Source: Desulfobacteraceae bacterium (GTDB taxonomy: Bacteria; Desulfobacterota; Desulfobacteria; Desulfobacterales; Desulfobacteraceae). Taken from it: a stretch of 34,191 nt of DNA. A program made the translations under genes and the position numbers. The notes under the pieces were generated by a model that did not search any database, was not told the origin of the DNA, and was given only the letters and a program-made list of their open reading frames with translations. The DNA is taken from NCBI GenBank assembly GCA_021107575.1, contig JAIOSM010000089.1, forward strand, positions 1 to 34,191, read 5' to 3'. Positions 33,611-34,191 of this stretch are shown here, in pieces (positions within the stretch are counted from its first letter, which is position 1; each line of letters opens with the position of its first letter).

Positions 33611-33631
33611 AATTTTACTTTTAGTAAAATT
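33611..33631. promoter_or_regulatory. 21-bp palindrome between prkA1 and the MerR-like gene
   Basis: AATTTTACT (33611-33619), TTT, AGTAAAATT (33623-33631) is a perfect 9+9 bp palindrome. It touches the -35 of the plus-strand promoter and lies about 32 bp upstream of the prkA1 -35. The 12-base AATTTTACTTTT is repeated directly at 33628-33639. It is a likely operator for a dimeric regulator. The rest of the 308-bp gap (33437-33744) is AT-rich DNA with the two promoters and the leader hairpin. Confidence 0.5.
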
Positions 33632-33659
33632 TTACTTTTTCAAATTTTTAATTTATGAT
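33631..33659 (+). promoter_or_regulatory. Candidate promoter of the MerR-like gene
   Basis: TTTACT (33631-33636), a 17-base spacer and TATGAT (33654-33659). The -35 overlaps the end of the 21-bp palindrome, so a bound regulator would affect this promoter directly. Confidence 0.45.
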
Positions 33660-33744
33660 ATCTTAATATATACGGTAATATTAGTACGTTATAAAAATAC
33701 ATTAAAGCTATTGATTCAAATTTGCAAACCATGGAGCCAATACG

Positions 33745-34191
33745 ATGGATACAAACTCTTTCTTAACTGTTTCGCAACTTTCCAATGAGCTTGAATCAAG
33801 TGAAGTAATTATTAAGTTCCTTGTTAAAAGATTCAAACAATTGGTTCCCGCCACAAGCCACCAAGGCCAAAGCCTTTACCACCATGATAGCATAATCACT
33901 CTGATATTTTTATTAGATGAAATAAATAGAGGTGTTTTACCTTCTACAATTGAAAAAAATTTTAAAAACAAATCAACTAAAGTTGCTACTCATAGTGAAA
34001 GCTCAGTTACAAAAAAAAATATTAGCTTTCAGGAACGAACTGTAAGAGCTCTTGAAAAACGAGCTGAGGCTGAGGAAAAACAAGTTTTAGCAATGACTAA
34101 TATTGTTACTGCAATCAATCAATTTAAAGCCTCTTTCTTAAATAATTCTGAAAACCAACAAAACAATCGGCCTTATAAATCTGAGGAATTC
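33745..34191 (+). CDS. MerR-like helix-turn-helix regulator (3' end cut off by window)
   Basis: The frame is open from ATG 33745 to the window end (149 codons), so the C terminus is missing. GGAG at 33733 lies 8 bases before the ATG. Residues 5-75 resemble a MerR-type winged helix: FLTVSQLSNELESSEVIIKF, a Gln/Pro turn, SLYHHDSIITLIFLLDEINR (the Y-x-x-D-x-x-x-L element of MerR proteins) and GVLPSTIEKNF. After a Ser/Lys linker comes a charged coiled coil (RTVRALEKRAEAEEKQVLAM), a dimerisation helix. There is no metal-binding Cys. It is transcribed away from prkA1, across a palindrome. It may control itself and the prkA1 operon, but the site has not been linked to it by experiment. Confidence 0.55.
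   Translation, partial: MDTNSFLTVSQLSNELESSEVIIKFLVKRFKQLVPATSHQGQSLYHHDSIITLIFLLDEINRGVLPSTIEKNFKNKSTKVATHSESSVTKKNISFQERTVRALEKRAEAEEKQVLAMTNIVTAINQFKASFLNNSENQQNNRPYKSEEF

Noticed and set aside
34186-34191. EcoRI site GAATTC at the very end, suggesting a clone boundary
   Set aside because: Several other GAATTC sites occur inside the window (for example near 947, 2640 and 5148), so the terminal one may be chance and says nothing about biology.

Overview
The window is AT-rich bacterial chromosome with tightly packed genes and no rRNA, tRNA, CRISPR array, integrase or transposase that I can see. It looks like an anaerobic, probably sulfate-reducing deltaproteobacterium, with Desulfobacterales most likely. 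The basis is a cytoplasmic MvhA/MvhG-type [NiFe] hydrogenase with an HdrA-MvhD fusion, a 2-oxoacid:ferredoxin oxidoreductase, and a PrkA/YeaH/SpoVR cluster. This placement is inferred from gene content, not from a database search.

Layout. 2-652 (+) is the 3' part of a polar amino-acid ABC ATPase. It converges on a 2-oxoacid:ferredoxin oxidoreductase pair (742-3187, -) across a shared terminator. 3426-11378 (+) is a housekeeping run: argC, a membrane-anchored M23 peptidase, secA, then clpS-clpA-aat, the bacterial N-degron pathway. A 10-codon mini-ORF links clpA to aat through two TAATG stop/start overlaps. 11375-16828 (-) is a hydrogenase operon: HdrA-MvhD fusion, MvhG, MvhA and a maturation protease, with no HdrB or HdrC. 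17052-18848 (+) holds fxsA, a nitroreductase and an HDOD protein. 18873-21096 (-) holds an OleD-like short-chain dehydrogenase and a YihY membrane protein. 21433-23148 (+) is cstA. 23257-24922 (+) is a three-gene unit of a small membrane protein, a small helical protein and an ArsA/Get3-like ATPase, followed by a NUDIX protein (25002-25604, +). 25736-26032 (-) is a small unknown gene.

The most interesting part is 26210-33436 (-): prkA1-yeaH-spoVR-prkA2. Two different full-length PrkA-type AAA+ proteins bracket a von Willebrand-type DUF444 protein and a SpoVR protein. A strong sigma70-type promoter (TTGACA-N17-TAAAAT), a leader of about 108 nt with a hairpin whose loop can pair with the prkA1 Shine-Dalgarno, and a 21-bp palindrome shared with a divergent MerR-like regulator gene (33745 to the window end, partial) suggest a dedicated regulated module.

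Functional themes are ferredoxin/H2 electron flow (oxidoreductase, hydrogenase/HdrA), protein quality control and export (SecA, ClpSA, Aat) and starvation or stationary-phase adaptation (CstA, PrkA/YeaH/SpoVR). Functions are read from motifs and remembered family patterns; no similarity search was run.
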